From UBA4427 sp045106235 (GTDB taxonomy: Bacteria > Myxococcota_A > UBA9160 > UBA4427), in contig JBGCEJ010000039.1 in the NCBI GenBank assembly GCA_045106235.1, positions 17,504 through 81,503 of the forward strand: a stretch of 64,000 bases of DNA, given 5' to 3'. The first letter of the stretch is position 1. The number at the start of each line of letters is the position of its first letter. Positions 17,760-25,500 of this stretch are shown in pieces. Made by a program: the position numbers and the translations under genes. The notes beneath the pieces are model-generated. The model did not search any database. It worked only from the letters and a program-made list of their open reading frames with translations, and was not told where the DNA came from.

Positions 17760-18800
17760 CTACCCGCCGATGTGATACATCTCGACGCGCTGGCGGTCCT
17801 TGCCCGTGGCGCCCTCGATCTGAAGCAGCTCCTGGCGTTCCTCGCTGTAGCGGTCGGTTCGCGCGGACCAGGTCGAGGCGATCCGTTCACGAATGGCGTC
17901 ATCGTCGGCGTCACCGCGCAGCAGCTCGCGCAGATCCACGCCGCCCTCCGCGAAAAGGCAGGTGACGAGGGAACCTTCCGTCGTGAGGCGCGCACGACTG
18001 CAATCGCCGCAGAACGGCGTCGACACGCTCGTAATCATGCCGATCTCCCCGCTCCCGTCCGCATAGCGATAGCGCGCAGCGACCTCGCCCACGTAATTCG
18101 GATCGACGGGTTCAAGCGGAATCGCGGCACCGATCCGGTCGATAATCTCGCTCGCGGGAACGACCTCTTCCATCTTCCATTCATTGCGTGTACCGACGTC
18201 CATGAACTCGATGAAACGAAGAATATGGCCCGAGCCTCGGAAATGCTGAGCGAGGTCGACTAACCCGTGATCGTTCATCCCGCGCTGAACCACGGTATTG
18301 ATCTTAAGCGGCCCAAAGCCGGCCTTCTCTGCCGCTTCGATCCCCTCGAGCACACGGTCTACGCCGAAGCGACCCCCGTTCATCTTGTGAAAGATGTCGG
18401 GGTCGAGACTATCAAGTGACACCGTAATGCGTTTTAGCCCCGCCTTCGCGAGCGACTCCGCATGTTTGGCGAGCAAGCTGGCGTTCGTCGTAATCGCGAG
18501 ATCGAGCGTCGGATCGAGGCGCGAGAGACGCTCGATGAGATCGGGGAGGTCCTGACGGAGAAGCGGCTCACCGCCCGTGATCCGAAGCTTTTCGACGCCA
18601 AACTCCAGGAAGATCCGAACGAGCCGCTCGACCTCTTCGAAGGTGAGAATCTCTTTTCGGGGTAGGAACGCGTATTTCTCGCCAAAGATCTCGGCGGGCA
18701 TGCAGTAGGGACATCGGAAATTGCAGCGATCCGTCACCGAAATGCGGAGATCCCGCAGCGGGCGGCCGTGCACATCCATGAGTCCAGCGGAACTACTCAA
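17760..18800 (-). CDS. moaA: GTP 3',8-cyclase (molybdenum cofactor biosynthesis protein MoaA)
   Basis: 346-aa radical-SAM enzyme catalysing the first step of Mo-cofactor synthesis, rearranging GTP to 3',8-cyclo-GTP. The N-terminal cluster motif CNFRCPYC and the SAM-binding ITGGEPLLR are present. The C-terminal second cluster has the CxxC of FCGDCSRARLTTEG and the later Cys of CLFAEGG. The C-terminal Gly-Gly required for catalysis is present (YHIGG). TTG 18800 is chosen because GGAG lies seven bases upstream and it yields MSSSAGLMDVHGRPL, a typical MoaA start; ATG 18779 or GTG 18824 are alternatives. No moaC is adjacent. It is divergent from the Rrf2 regulator. Confidence 0.95.
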   Translation of the reverse strand: MSSSAGLMDVHGRPLRDLRISVTDRCNFRCPYCMPAEIFGEKYAFLPRKEILTFEEVERLVRIFLEFGVEKLRITGGEPLLRQDLPDLIERLSRLDPTLDLAITTNASLLAKHAESLAKAGLKRITVSLDSLDPDIFHKMNGGRFGVDRVLEGIEAAEKAGFGPLKINTVVQRGMNDHGLVDLAQHFRGSGHILRFIEFMDVGTRNEWKMEEVVPASEIIDRIGAAIPLEPVDPNYVGEVAARYRYADGSGEIGMITSVSTPFCGDCSRARLTTEGSLVTCLFAEGGVDLRELLRGDADDDAIRERIASTWSARTDRYSEERQELLQIEGATGKDRQRVEMYHIGG

Positions 18801-18971
18801 CGAAAAACTCCAATCGGGGCGCACCGATAAGTCGTTTGGGTCACTCAGTCTCGCAGGCTTTGGACGACTTCGCCCGACGAACTCGAGGCCCGCCGCGACT
18901 TGCCGTCCGCTTGCGCGTCCCCGTTCGACGGACGCGGACTGAGCGCCTCCCGCTCCCAGTCGAGCAGAATC

Positions 18972-19001
18972 TTGACCGAAGAGTATTATATCTTACACTC
19001 T
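18972..19001 (+). promoter_or_regulatory. Putative promoter with overlapping operator for the Rrf2-iscA-like operon
   Basis: TTGACC (18972-18977) and TACACT (18994-18999), spaced by 16 bases, resemble -35 and -10 elements just upstream of the Rrf2-family gene at 19007. An inverted repeat AGAGT (18980-18984) / ACTCT (18997-19001) with an AT-rich centre overlaps the spacer and -10 element. Such placement would fit autorepression by the downstream regulator. The transcript would be leaderless or have a very short leader. Confidence 0.4.
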
Positions 19002-19006
19002 GCCCC

Positions 19007-19501
19007 ATGCACCTCCTCGCCCGAGAAGAAGCTGGCCTCCGATGCCTTCTCCAGGTCGCCCTCGGCGAAATGGCAGGAGAGCCTGTGCCGATTGCTCAGA
19101 TCGCGGCCGCCGAATCCCTTTCGAGCGTCTACGCGGCGAAACTGCTTCGCCAGCTGCGCCTCGCCGAGCTTGTGACGAGTACCCGAGGTGCGGCCGGCGG
19201 CTACCGATTAGCGCGCCCTGCCCGGGAGATCACAGTCTGGGACGCCATTCAGGCCCTCGACGAGAGCTTCCTTCCCGGAGCGGATTGTGCCTGTCAGCCC
19301 GCAGACCGGGTCGATTGCCGACGTACCACGACCTGCGCCGTCTCCTCGCTTTGGCGACGGATCGGACATCAAATTCGCGCTTCCCTTGAAGCGGTGAGCC
19401 TGGCGGAACTGTGTGAAGGCGCGCTTGACCGGCCCGAACATATCGCCCTACCGATGAACCCGATTTCGGGGACCGAAGCCTTTACGGAGAACGCATCATG
19501 A
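19007..19501 (+). CDS. Rrf2-family transcriptional regulator with conserved cysteines (IscR-like)
   Basis: 164-aa winged-helix regulator. MHLLAREEAGLRCLLQVALGE starts the fold; IAAAESLSSVYAAKLLRQLRLAELVTSTRGAAGGYRLARP is the DNA-binding helix-turn-helix with wing, a very close match to Rrf2. The effector segment contains Cys in GADCACQPADRVDCRRTTTCAV, and three or four of these Cys are positioned like the [2Fe-2S] ligands of IscR. It probably senses Fe-S status and controls itself and the coupled A-type carrier gene, whose ATG overlaps its stop (ATGA). Alternative effectors such as nitric oxide cannot be excluded. Confidence 0.9.
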   Translation: MHLLAREEAGLRCLLQVALGEMAGEPVPIAQIAAAESLSSVYAAKLLRQLRLAELVTSTRGAAGGYRLARPAREITVWDAIQALDESFLPGADCACQPADRVDCRRTTTCAVSSLWRRIGHQIRASLEAVSLAELCEGALDRPEHIALPMNPISGTEAFTENAS

Positions 19502-19827
19502 CGAATTTAGAACTTACTGAAGCAGCAGCGGCCAAGGCGCGTTCCCTGCTCGCCAGCAGCGAATTCGAGAATGGTGCGCTCCGCGTTGCGGTTCGAAACG
19601 GCGGCTGCAGCGGCATGCGATACGAGCTGCTCTTCGAGGGCGAACGAAACGAAGAGGACGATGAACTCGAGTTTCACGGCCTCCGCGTCTGGGTCGACCC
19701 CGAGAGTGCAACCTATCTCGACGGCATCACCATCGACTTCCAGGACTCCCTGAACGACGCCGGGTTCAAGATCAACAATCCGGGCGCAGCCGAAACCTGC
19801 GGCTGCGGCGAGAGCTTCGCGCTCTAG
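19498..19827 (+). CDS. A-type iron-sulfur cluster carrier (HesB/IscA/SufA family)
   Basis: 109-aa A-type carrier that delivers Fe-S clusters to apoproteins. The three ligand cysteines are present: one in VRNGGCSGMRYEL and two in the C-terminal ETCGCGESF. Other family features are LTEAAAAKARSLL, the acidic loop, and FQDSLNDAGFKINNP. Cannot be resolved into IscA, SufA or ErpA from sequence alone. It is translationally coupled to the Rrf2 regulator gene, supporting Fe-S homeostasis. Its stop shares a CTAG palindrome with that of the convergent clpP-like gene. Confidence 0.93.
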   Translation: MTNLELTEAAAAKARSLLASSEFENGALRVAVRNGGCSGMRYELLFEGERNEEDDELEFHGLRVWVDPESATYLDGITIDFQDSLNDAGFKINNPGAAETCGCGESFAL

Positions 19828-20399
19828 CTCAGATCCGATGCGTTCGTGATGACTTTGCCGATCAGCCCATATTCCAGGGCCCCTTCGGCGTCCATCCAGA
19901 AATTGCGATCGCTGTCCTTGGTCACGCGCTCGACAGTTTGACCGGTCTCGTCCGAGATCAGCTTATTCAGCCGCTCGCGGACCTTGAGGATTTCCTCCGC
20001 CTCGATCCGGATATCACTGGCTTGTCCGCCGGCCCCGCCTGAAGGCTGATGCAGCAAGAAGCGTGTGTTGGGCAGCGAGTAGCGGTTCTCTTTCGTCGCC
20101 CCGAAGAGAATCGGGACAGCGATGCTCGCGACCCAGCCCGCTCCGATCGTCACCACCGGCGACTCGATGAAGCGGAGCATGTCGTGAATCGCGAAACCCG
20201 AGTCCACGTGTCCACCCTGCGAAGTAATGATCACCCGAATCGGGTCGTGATTCTCCGCATTGAGCAAGAGCAGCTGGGAAATCGTCTTTTCCGCGAGCTT
20301 GTCGTCCACGCCACCGGAGACGAGCACGGTCCGCGTCTGGAGCATCTTCAGACCGAGCGCTTCCGGCGCCTCGTTCTTTTCTTCAGCTTTGTCGCTCAT
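19824..20399 (-). CDS. ClpP-like serine protease subunit, divergent
   Basis: 191-aa S14-family protein. Recognisable are VLVSGGVDDKLAEKTISQLLLLNAEN, IHDMLRFIESPVVTIGAG, and LLHQPSGGAGGQASDI followed by ALEYGLIGKV. Ser-92 (in GAGWVASIA, where typical ClpP has GQAASMG) and His-117 occupy catalytic positions. Aligning SDRNFWMDAEGALEYG with the usual DRDNF-x-x-A-E-E-A-x-E-Y-G puts Asn-166 at the catalytic Asp. Start: ATG 20399, or the earlier in-frame ATG 20411. No clpX or tig is adjacent, so this may be an accessory paralogue that assembles with a main ClpP. Confidence 0.85.
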   Translation of the reverse strand: MSDKAEEKNEAPEALGLKMLQTRTVLVSGGVDDKLAEKTISQLLLLNAENHDPIRVIITSQGGHVDSGFAIHDMLRFIESPVVTIGAGWVASIAVPILFGATKENRYSLPNTRFLLHQPSGGAGGQASDIRIEAEEILKVRERLNKLISDETGQTVERVTKDSDRNFWMDAEGALEYGLIGKVITNASDLS

Positions 20400-20644
20400 G
20401 CTTCGAATCATTCCCTCGCGCAGATCCAACGTCTCTCTCCCCGCCCTGCCCGGCCAGCCGGCCAGTCTCGTTTCAGCCGCCCTTCGTTTGGGCGCCCGCC
20501 GGACGTTAGCAGCCCCGCCGCGCGTCGGCGCTTCTGGCCCCCGGCAATTGCTGCCTGACGGGAGGCGCGGCGGAGTCTGAGAGATCTCCCACGGCCATGC
20601 TGATCTAAGTACACTCTCAGAAACCACCACAAGGAGCGCTTCTG

Positions 20645-22222
20645 ATGGAAGTCCCCATGCTGATCACCGACTTCCTGCGACGCGCTGTCCGGCTCTACCC
20701 GGACAAGACCGCCTGCGTCGACGGCGCGATCCGCCTCAGCTACCGCGACCTCGACGAGCGCGTCAACCGACTCGCGAACGCCCTCCTCGACCTCGGCCTC
20801 GAACCGGGCGACCGGGTCTGCATGCTCAGCCCCAACTCCCATTTTTATCTCGAGAGCTTCTACGCGACGGCTCAGGTCGGCCTGATCCTCGTCCCTCTCA
20901 ACTACCGCCTGGTCGCCGCGGACCACGAATACATCCTGAATCATTCCGGCGTAAAAGCCGTGCTCGTCGACTGGGAGCAGGTCGATACCGTCGACGAGAT
21001 CCGCGACCAGCTCCCCCAGGTGGAGCATTGGATCGTGGCCCAAGACGAGGGCGCACCCAAGGCAGGCTGGACTTCGTGGAACGCTCTGCTTGAGCCCGCG
21101 AGCCCGGTCAAACCACCGCACCCGGAAGGCCTCGGCGAAAACGATCTGGTTTCGATCAACTACACGTCGGGAACGACGAGCCGGCCGAAGGGCGTCATGA
21201 TGACGCATCGCAACCTTTACCTGAACGCGTACAACATGATCGTTCACTTGAGCATCCAGCATCAGGACCGCGAGCTCTGGACGCTGCCGATGTTTCATTG
21301 CAATGGCTGGGGAGGCGTTTACGCACTCACCGCCGTCGCAGGGACGCATGTGATCCTTCGCGCAATCGACGGCGAAGACATCTACCGGCTCCTCGAGGAA
21401 GAGAAAATCACCTTCGCGTGTATGGCGCCCGCGGTCCTCCGCACGATTCTCGACTTCCCTGAAAAAGACCGGTTCAAGATCGAGACGAAGCCGCGTTTTA
21501 CGGTCGCGGGTGCGCCGCCCCCGGCCGCGTTCATTGAACGCCTCGAAAACGAATTCGGCTGGGAGTTCATCCAGCTCTACGGCCTAACGGAAACCGCGCC
21601 TCTGATCACGATTTCGCGCCCCGACGAAACAACGGAACGAACGGACTGGGCAAGGCGGTCTCGGGCCGGCGTCGCGGGCATAGGCGTGGAGATCGAAGTC
21701 CGGGGCGATGACGATCAACCCGTCGCGAAAGATGGCGTCGCGGTCGGCGAGATTTGCGCGCGATCCAACGTCGTCTTCAAGGGCTACTACGAGCAGCCCG
21801 AGCAAACCGATGCCGCGATCTATAACGGCTTTTTCCATACCGGGGATCTCGCGGTTTGGGACGAGTTCGAAAACGTCCACATCGTCGACCGCAAGAAAGA
21901 CGTCATCATTTCCGGCGGCGAAAATATCAGCAGCCCGGAAATCGAGGACTGCCTCTACCAACATGCCGGCGTCCTTGAATGCGCTGTCATTGGCGTCCCC
22001 CATGAAAAATGGGGAGAGACACCCGTCGCCCTCGTGCTCCTCCGAGAAGGACACGCCGCAACGGAAGAAGAACTGATCGCGTTCTGCCGCGAAAAGATGG
22101 CCCATTTCAAATGTCCGACGCAGATTCGTTTCGTCGACGAATTGCCTCGGACCGCCACGGGCAAACTTCAGAAATACAAACTGCGAGAGGCCTTCTGGGA
22201 AGGCGATCGCCGCATCAACTAA
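20645..22222 (+). CDS. AMP-forming acyl-CoA synthetase (long-chain/steroid-acid type)
   Basis: 525-aa ANL-superfamily ligase activating a carboxylic acid to acyl-CoA. Motifs: A3/P-loop INYTSGTTSRPKGVMMTHRN, A5 QLYGLTETAPLI, the A7 Asp in HTGDLAVWDE, A8 VDRKKDVIISGGENIS and the catalytic Lys of A10 in RTATGKLQKYKLR. The length and MFHCNGWGGV segment are like fatty-acid or medium-chain ligases of the FadD/AlkK group. The start ATG 20645 follows AAGGAG. It is cotranscribed with the DUF1295 membrane protein 17 bases downstream. Substrate is unknown. Confidence 0.9.
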   Translation: MEVPMLITDFLRRAVRLYPDKTACVDGAIRLSYRDLDERVNRLANALLDLGLEPGDRVCMLSPNSHFYLESFYATAQVGLILVPLNYRLVAADHEYILNHSGVKAVLVDWEQVDTVDEIRDQLPQVEHWIVAQDEGAPKAGWTSWNALLEPASPVKPPHPEGLGENDLVSINYTSGTTSRPKGVMMTHRNLYLNAYNMIVHLSIQHQDRELWTLPMFHCNGWGGVYALTAVAGTHVILRAIDGEDIYRLLEEEKITFACMAPAVLRTILDFPEKDRFKIETKPRFTVAGAPPPAAFIERLENEFGWEFIQLYGLTETAPLITISRPDETTERTDWARRSRAGVAGIGVEIEVRGDDDQPVAKDGVAVGEICARSNVVFKGYYEQPEQTDAAIYNGFFHTGDLAVWDEFENVHIVDRKKDVIISGGENISSPEIEDCLYQHAGVLECAVIGVPHEKWGETPVALVLLREGHAATEEELIAFCREKMAHFKCPTQIRFVDELPRTATGKLQKYKLREAFWEGDRRIN

Positions 22223-22239
22223 TTCGAGGGGGAAAACGA

Positions 22240-23166
22240 ATGAGCGAAAACACCAACGCTGGAATGTCGAAGGGTCGTGCCCTCGGCCTCGTGACCGCGT
22301 CCTACGTCATGGCCCTGGCCGCAGGCTGGGCAACGATCGTCTTTGGCCCCGACCTACTCGGGACCGACAACCCGCTCTGGCTCGCCTTCGCCGCGGACGT
22401 GGTTGCGACCCTGGTCATCTTCGGCTGGAGCATGGCTTACGATAATTCAAGCTTTTACGATGCCTACTGGAGCGTGATTCCTCCGGCGATCGTTGTCTAT
22501 TGGATTTTGATCGCTGAGCCCGGTGTGCCCGAGATGCGTACCGCCGGCGTCGTATTTGTGAGCTTTGTCTGGGGCGCGCGACTGACCTACAACTGGGCGC
22601 GCGGCTGGACCGGGCTCGATCACGAGGACTGGCGCTACGTCGACTTTCGAAACATGTCCGAGCGCTTCTACTGGCTGATCAGCTTCGGCGGCATCCACTT
22701 TTTCCCCACCCTGATCGTCTTCGCCGGGATGATGGCGGTGTACCCCGCCGTGGCCACCGCTGGACGTCCGCTCGGCTGGATCGATGCCCTCGCTCTGCTC
22801 GTTGGCGTCGTCGGCATCGCCTTCGAATGGATCGCCGATGCCCAGCTTCATACCTTCGTAAGCGGCCCGAAGCAGCCTGGCCAAACCCTGCGAACGGGCC
22901 TCTGGCGATATTCGCGTCACCCGAACTATCTCGGCGAGATGATGATCTGGTGGAGCTTCTTTCTCTTCGGCCTCGCGGCGAATCCCGCTTGGGCAAAGAC
23001 CGCCGTCCTCGCTCCCTTGGCCATGACGAGCATGTTCCTGTTCGTCAGCATCCCGCTGATAGAAAAGCGCTCGCTTGAACGACGCGCCAACTATCAGCAG
23101 GTCATCGACGAAACCTCAATGCTGATCCCTCTCCCGCCGCGGAAGGCCAAGGCCACTTCGAACTAG
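22240..23166 (+). CDS. DUF1295 membrane protein (steroid 5-alpha-reductase-like)
   Basis: 308-aa polytopic membrane protein with seven or more hydrophobic helices. The C-terminal part is diagnostic: HTFVSGPKQPGQTLRTGLWRYSRHPNYLGEMMIWWS, and IEKRSLERRANYQQV near the end match the NADPH-dependent steroid 5-alpha-reductase and DUF1295 families. The start is ATG 22240 after GAGGGGG. It follows an acyl-CoA synthetase, so a role in lipid or sterol-like side-chain reduction is plausible but unproven. The stop forms a CTAG overlap with the next minus-strand gene. Confidence 0.85.
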   Translation: MSENTNAGMSKGRALGLVTASYVMALAAGWATIVFGPDLLGTDNPLWLAFAADVVATLVIFGWSMAYDNSSFYDAYWSVIPPAIVVYWILIAEPGVPEMRTAGVVFVSFVWGARLTYNWARGWTGLDHEDWRYVDFRNMSERFYWLISFGGIHFFPTLIVFAGMMAVYPAVATAGRPLGWIDALALLVGVVGIAFEWIADAQLHTFVSGPKQPGQTLRTGLWRYSRHPNYLGEMMIWWSFFLFGLAANPAWAKTAVLAPLAMTSMFLFVSIPLIEKRSLERRANYQQVIDETSMLIPLPPRKAKATSN

Positions 23167-23684
23167 CCGCCCAGCAGCTGCTTGAAAATATCGAAGGAGT
23201 CGCGCTCTTCTTCCGAGATTTCCCCATCGGCTTCAATCAGGCCGGCGATGGCGTCGACGAAGACGCGGCGATGGGCCGTCGGAATCGAGGTCGGATCGAG
23301 ATCATCGATCTGCGGGGGGCTCTCCAGCCATTGCTGGACTCGCAGGTCCTCTTCTTCGTCGAGGTCGAGTCGGCGAATCAAACGGGAAATGAACACCCGC
23401 TCCTCCGGCTGGATCTCAAGATCCGCCCAGGCAAAAGAACAAACGAACTCGACCAGCCGAAGCCGGTCGCGTCGATCGAGCTGATCGAGCATGGATTCCT
23501 CTTCTAGATGCCCACGAAAAATCAATCCCGGGGCATTGGACAGGGCATTGGATAAGTCAGGCCAATCTGAATCGGCTCCGAGCGGATCCTTTCCGGCGGA
23601 CCGATTCAGAACAGATGGGTCGACCGAACCGGATGACGACGCGTCTTCTGCGCGCGCGGAGCTTAAGCGGATCACGTTGCTCAT
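23163..23684 (-). CDS. TerB-like tellurite-resistance-fold protein
   Basis: 173 aa. The first 60 residues are Ser/Ala/Asp-rich and probably disordered. Residues about 65-173 form a TerB-type helical domain: LRLVEFVCSFAWADLEIQPEERVFISRLIRRLDLDEEE, then VDAIAGLIEADGEISEEERDSFDIFKQLL, showing the two acidic D-x-x-x-x-x-E-E repeats usual for this fold. TerB domains are metal-binding and act in stress or envelope functions; tellurite resistance is not implied. The start at 23684 follows AGAGGTG. A ToxR-type regulator gene lies upstream on the same strand. Confidence 0.75.
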   Translation of the reverse strand: MSNVIRLSSARAEDASSSGSVDPSVLNRSAGKDPLGADSDWPDLSNALSNAPGLIFRGHLEEESMLDQLDRRDRLRLVEFVCSFAWADLEIQPEERVFISRLIRRLDLDEEEDLRVQQWLESPPQIDDLDPTSIPTAHRRVFVDAIAGLIEADGEISEEERDSFDIFKQLLGG

Positions 23685-23725
23685 GCCAATCACCTCTCGC
23701 ACTTCGATTCTGACACAGCGTCAGT

Positions 23726-23756
23726 CAAAGCGAACATTATTTTCTCAACAAAGCGA
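23726..23756. repeat. Pair of 8-bp direct repeats upstream of the TerB-like gene
   Basis: CAAAGCGA occurs at 23726-23733 and again at 23749-23756, giving 23-base spacing, close to two helical turns. It lies 40-75 bases upstream of the TerB-like start in an AT-rich stretch, next to the hairpin CTGAC-ACAGC-GTCAG (23711-23725). A regulator-binding site is possible; the ToxR/CadC-type regulator at 23919-24674 is an obvious candidate. Confidence 0.35.
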
Positions 23757-23918
23757 CATGAGCCACGCTTGAAACCGCCTTTTGCGGTTGGACGTCACCC
23801 CAACCGTGTTTGTTCCCGCCCGCTCTCGTGCGTTTCTCGTCGCTTTCATTTTCAACACCGAACGCTTCTCTGCCCGCCGCAGAGTACGCATTCCGAGAAA
23901 ACTGACAAACGGCCAACA

Positions 23919-24674
23919 TCAGGCTGAACGCGTGGACTCCCCTGGAGGTCCAGGATGTGCGTCGCCTAGCGTCTTCGCTCGCTCGGTCGCCGACGCATCC
24001 ACTTTTCGCATCGCCCGGACCGGCAGAAGCGACTCGCGCACATCCGGCGTCCACTTCAACCTCTCGAACTTCGCCGGGGTTGCCGACTCGAAATCTCGGT
24101 GCTGAGACAGTGTTAGGCTCGCCTCGTGCCCGGCCTTGGTCATCAGATGCGGATCAGGCAAACGGATTCGTTCGAGCCATTCAAAGATTCCGTCAACGCG
24201 CCCCACGTCTTCGCCGAGATAGGAGAGGAGTCCCTGCGCCAAGGTTTGCGGCAGCGCTTCGGGCGCTCGGGACGCTTCCGAGAAAGACGCGATCGACGCC
24301 GGCCGCGCGGGCGAGCCTGCAGGATACTCGTCCGCATCCAACCCGCTCTTTTCGTCGCCCTTGCTGATCGCCTCAACCCGCGCCACGAACTGATAGCCGC
24401 GCGCATGCACCGTTCGAATCGAGGACGGTCCGCGTCCCCCTTCCCCGAGCAACTTGCGCAGCTCATTCACGAGCCCGGAAAGCGAGCCCATCCCCACTGC
24501 GGCCCCTCCCCAAAGCGCTTCCATGAGTTCGTCGCGTGGAACCACGCGGTCTCGGTCGCGTATCAGAAGCGCGAGTAAGTCGAAGACTTTCGGGCGAATG
24601 GAAACGCGCACGCCGTCGCGCTCCAGAAGGAAACGTTGATCATCAAGCCGGTAGGATCCAAATCGAATACGCAT
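23919..24674 (-). CDS. Winged-helix transcriptional regulator (OmpR/CadC/ToxR-type DNA-binding domain)
   Basis: 251 aa. Residues 1-100 are a Trans_reg_C winged helix: MRIRFGSYRLDDQRFLLERDG, RPKVFDLLALLIRDRDRVVPRDELMEALWG, then LSGLVNELRKLLGE and IRTVHARGYQFVA. No receiver domain precedes it, as in CadC/ToxR or SARP-type regulators. The remaining 150 residues carry no recognised domain, are rich in Ala, Ser and Glu, and have no clear transmembrane helix, so it differs from membrane-bound CadC. The input signal is unknown. Gene direction points to the TerB-like gene. Confidence 0.85.
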   Translation of the reverse strand: MRIRFGSYRLDDQRFLLERDGVRVSIRPKVFDLLALLIRDRDRVVPRDELMEALWGGAAVGMGSLSGLVNELRKLLGEGGRGPSSIRTVHARGYQFVARVEAISKGDEKSGLDADEYPAGSPARPASIASFSEASRAPEALPQTLAQGLLSYLGEDVGRVDGIFEWLERIRLPDPHLMTKAGHEASLTLSQHRDFESATPAKFERLKWTPDVRESLLPVRAMRKVDASATERAKTLGDAHPGPPGESTRSA

Positions 24675-24743
24675 CGAGTCTTTGTTTACCGACTCCGCCT
24701 AGCACGCTCCTTCGAAGTCCCATCAAGAATGCGTCGTCGCGCG

Positions 24744-25271
24744 TTAATCTCCGGGCTCAAGGGTGACATCGACCATTAACTCATCCGCGAGTTCCTCGAG
24801 CGCAGCGCGAATCTCTTCAAGCGGCATATTCGCCGGCGGAGCCAGCTCGGCCTGGGCGCGAAACAATCGCTCTCCCGACATCGGCGCACTCTCGACCACC
24901 GTTCGAAGGTCTTGGACGCTGACGCCTTGCGCCGCCAGCGCGCGGGAGATTTCCCGGATAATGCCGGGCCGGTCCTGCCCGACGAGTTCGAGGCGGAAGG
25001 AGTCGCGGTGGTCGACACTGGCCATCGACCAATCGCTATCCACGACGGAGGCCTGAAGGCCCGCCGCGGCGAGGTCCGGCAGGGCCGCGATCAGCCCCTC
25101 GGCCTCCTCGTCGGGGAGGTGGATCTGGACGACCCCCGCAAAATGCCCCGCGAGGCGCGCCATCCGGCTCTCATCCCAACTCCCGTGGAATCGGGCAATC
25201 AGCTGGGCGAGCTCTTCGACGAGACCGGGCCGGTCCTCGCCGATCACCGTCAGAACCAATGCTCGAGCCAT
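24744..25271 (-). CDS. Two-ACT-domain regulator (GcvR-like)
   Basis: 175 aa with two ACT domains. The first has VIGEDRPGLVEELAQLIARFHGSW and the second has LVGQDRPGIIREISRALAAQGVSV. This layout matches GcvR, the glycine-cleavage repressor partner, and similar amino-acid-binding regulators. The start ATG 25271 follows AAGGAGTG. The upstream leader is unusually AT-rich, with several A/T runs, consistent with a strong promoter. No gcv genes are visible here, so the ligand and partner remain open. Confidence 0.85.
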   Translation of the reverse strand: MARALVLTVIGEDRPGLVEELAQLIARFHGSWDESRMARLAGHFAGVVQIHLPDEEAEGLIAALPDLAAAGLQASVVDSDWSMASVDHRDSFRLELVGQDRPGIIREISRALAAQGVSVQDLRTVVESAPMSGERLFRAQAELAPPANMPLEEIRAALEELADELMVDVTLEPGD

Positions 25272-25429
25272 ATTTTACACTCCTTACGGAATTCATTTTC
25301 ACAAACAAAAACAGATACTTACAGAATCGGTCGCAAAAAAGTGAGGTTTTTCTGAAAAAACTGCGCCACGTGACGGTCTAAACCGGCACTTCCTATACAG
25401 AACAAGCCGATATCCCCTTCCCAGGGAGG

Positions 25430-25454
25430 CCCGACGTGTCATCGACACGTCGGG
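25430..25454. terminator. Perfect 11-bp hairpin between acyl-CoA synthetase and ACT-domain genes
   Basis: CCCGACGTGTC (25430-25440), loop ATC, and GACACGTCGGG (25444-25454) form an uninterrupted GC-rich stem. It lies 47 bases past the stop of the ADP-forming acyl-CoA synthetase (minus strand). No U-tract follows on either strand, so it is not a textbook intrinsic terminator; it may be a terminator-like or RNA-stability stem, or a palindromic operator. Confidence 0.4.
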
Positions 25455-25500
25455 TCGCTTGCATTCTGGGCTCCGCGTGTTTTTTCCGCGAAACCGCCGC

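Noticed and set aside
23737..24054. Short minus-strand open frame past the regulator gene
   Set aside because: It overlaps the 3' end of the regulator in another frame and has no ribosome site or recognisable motif.
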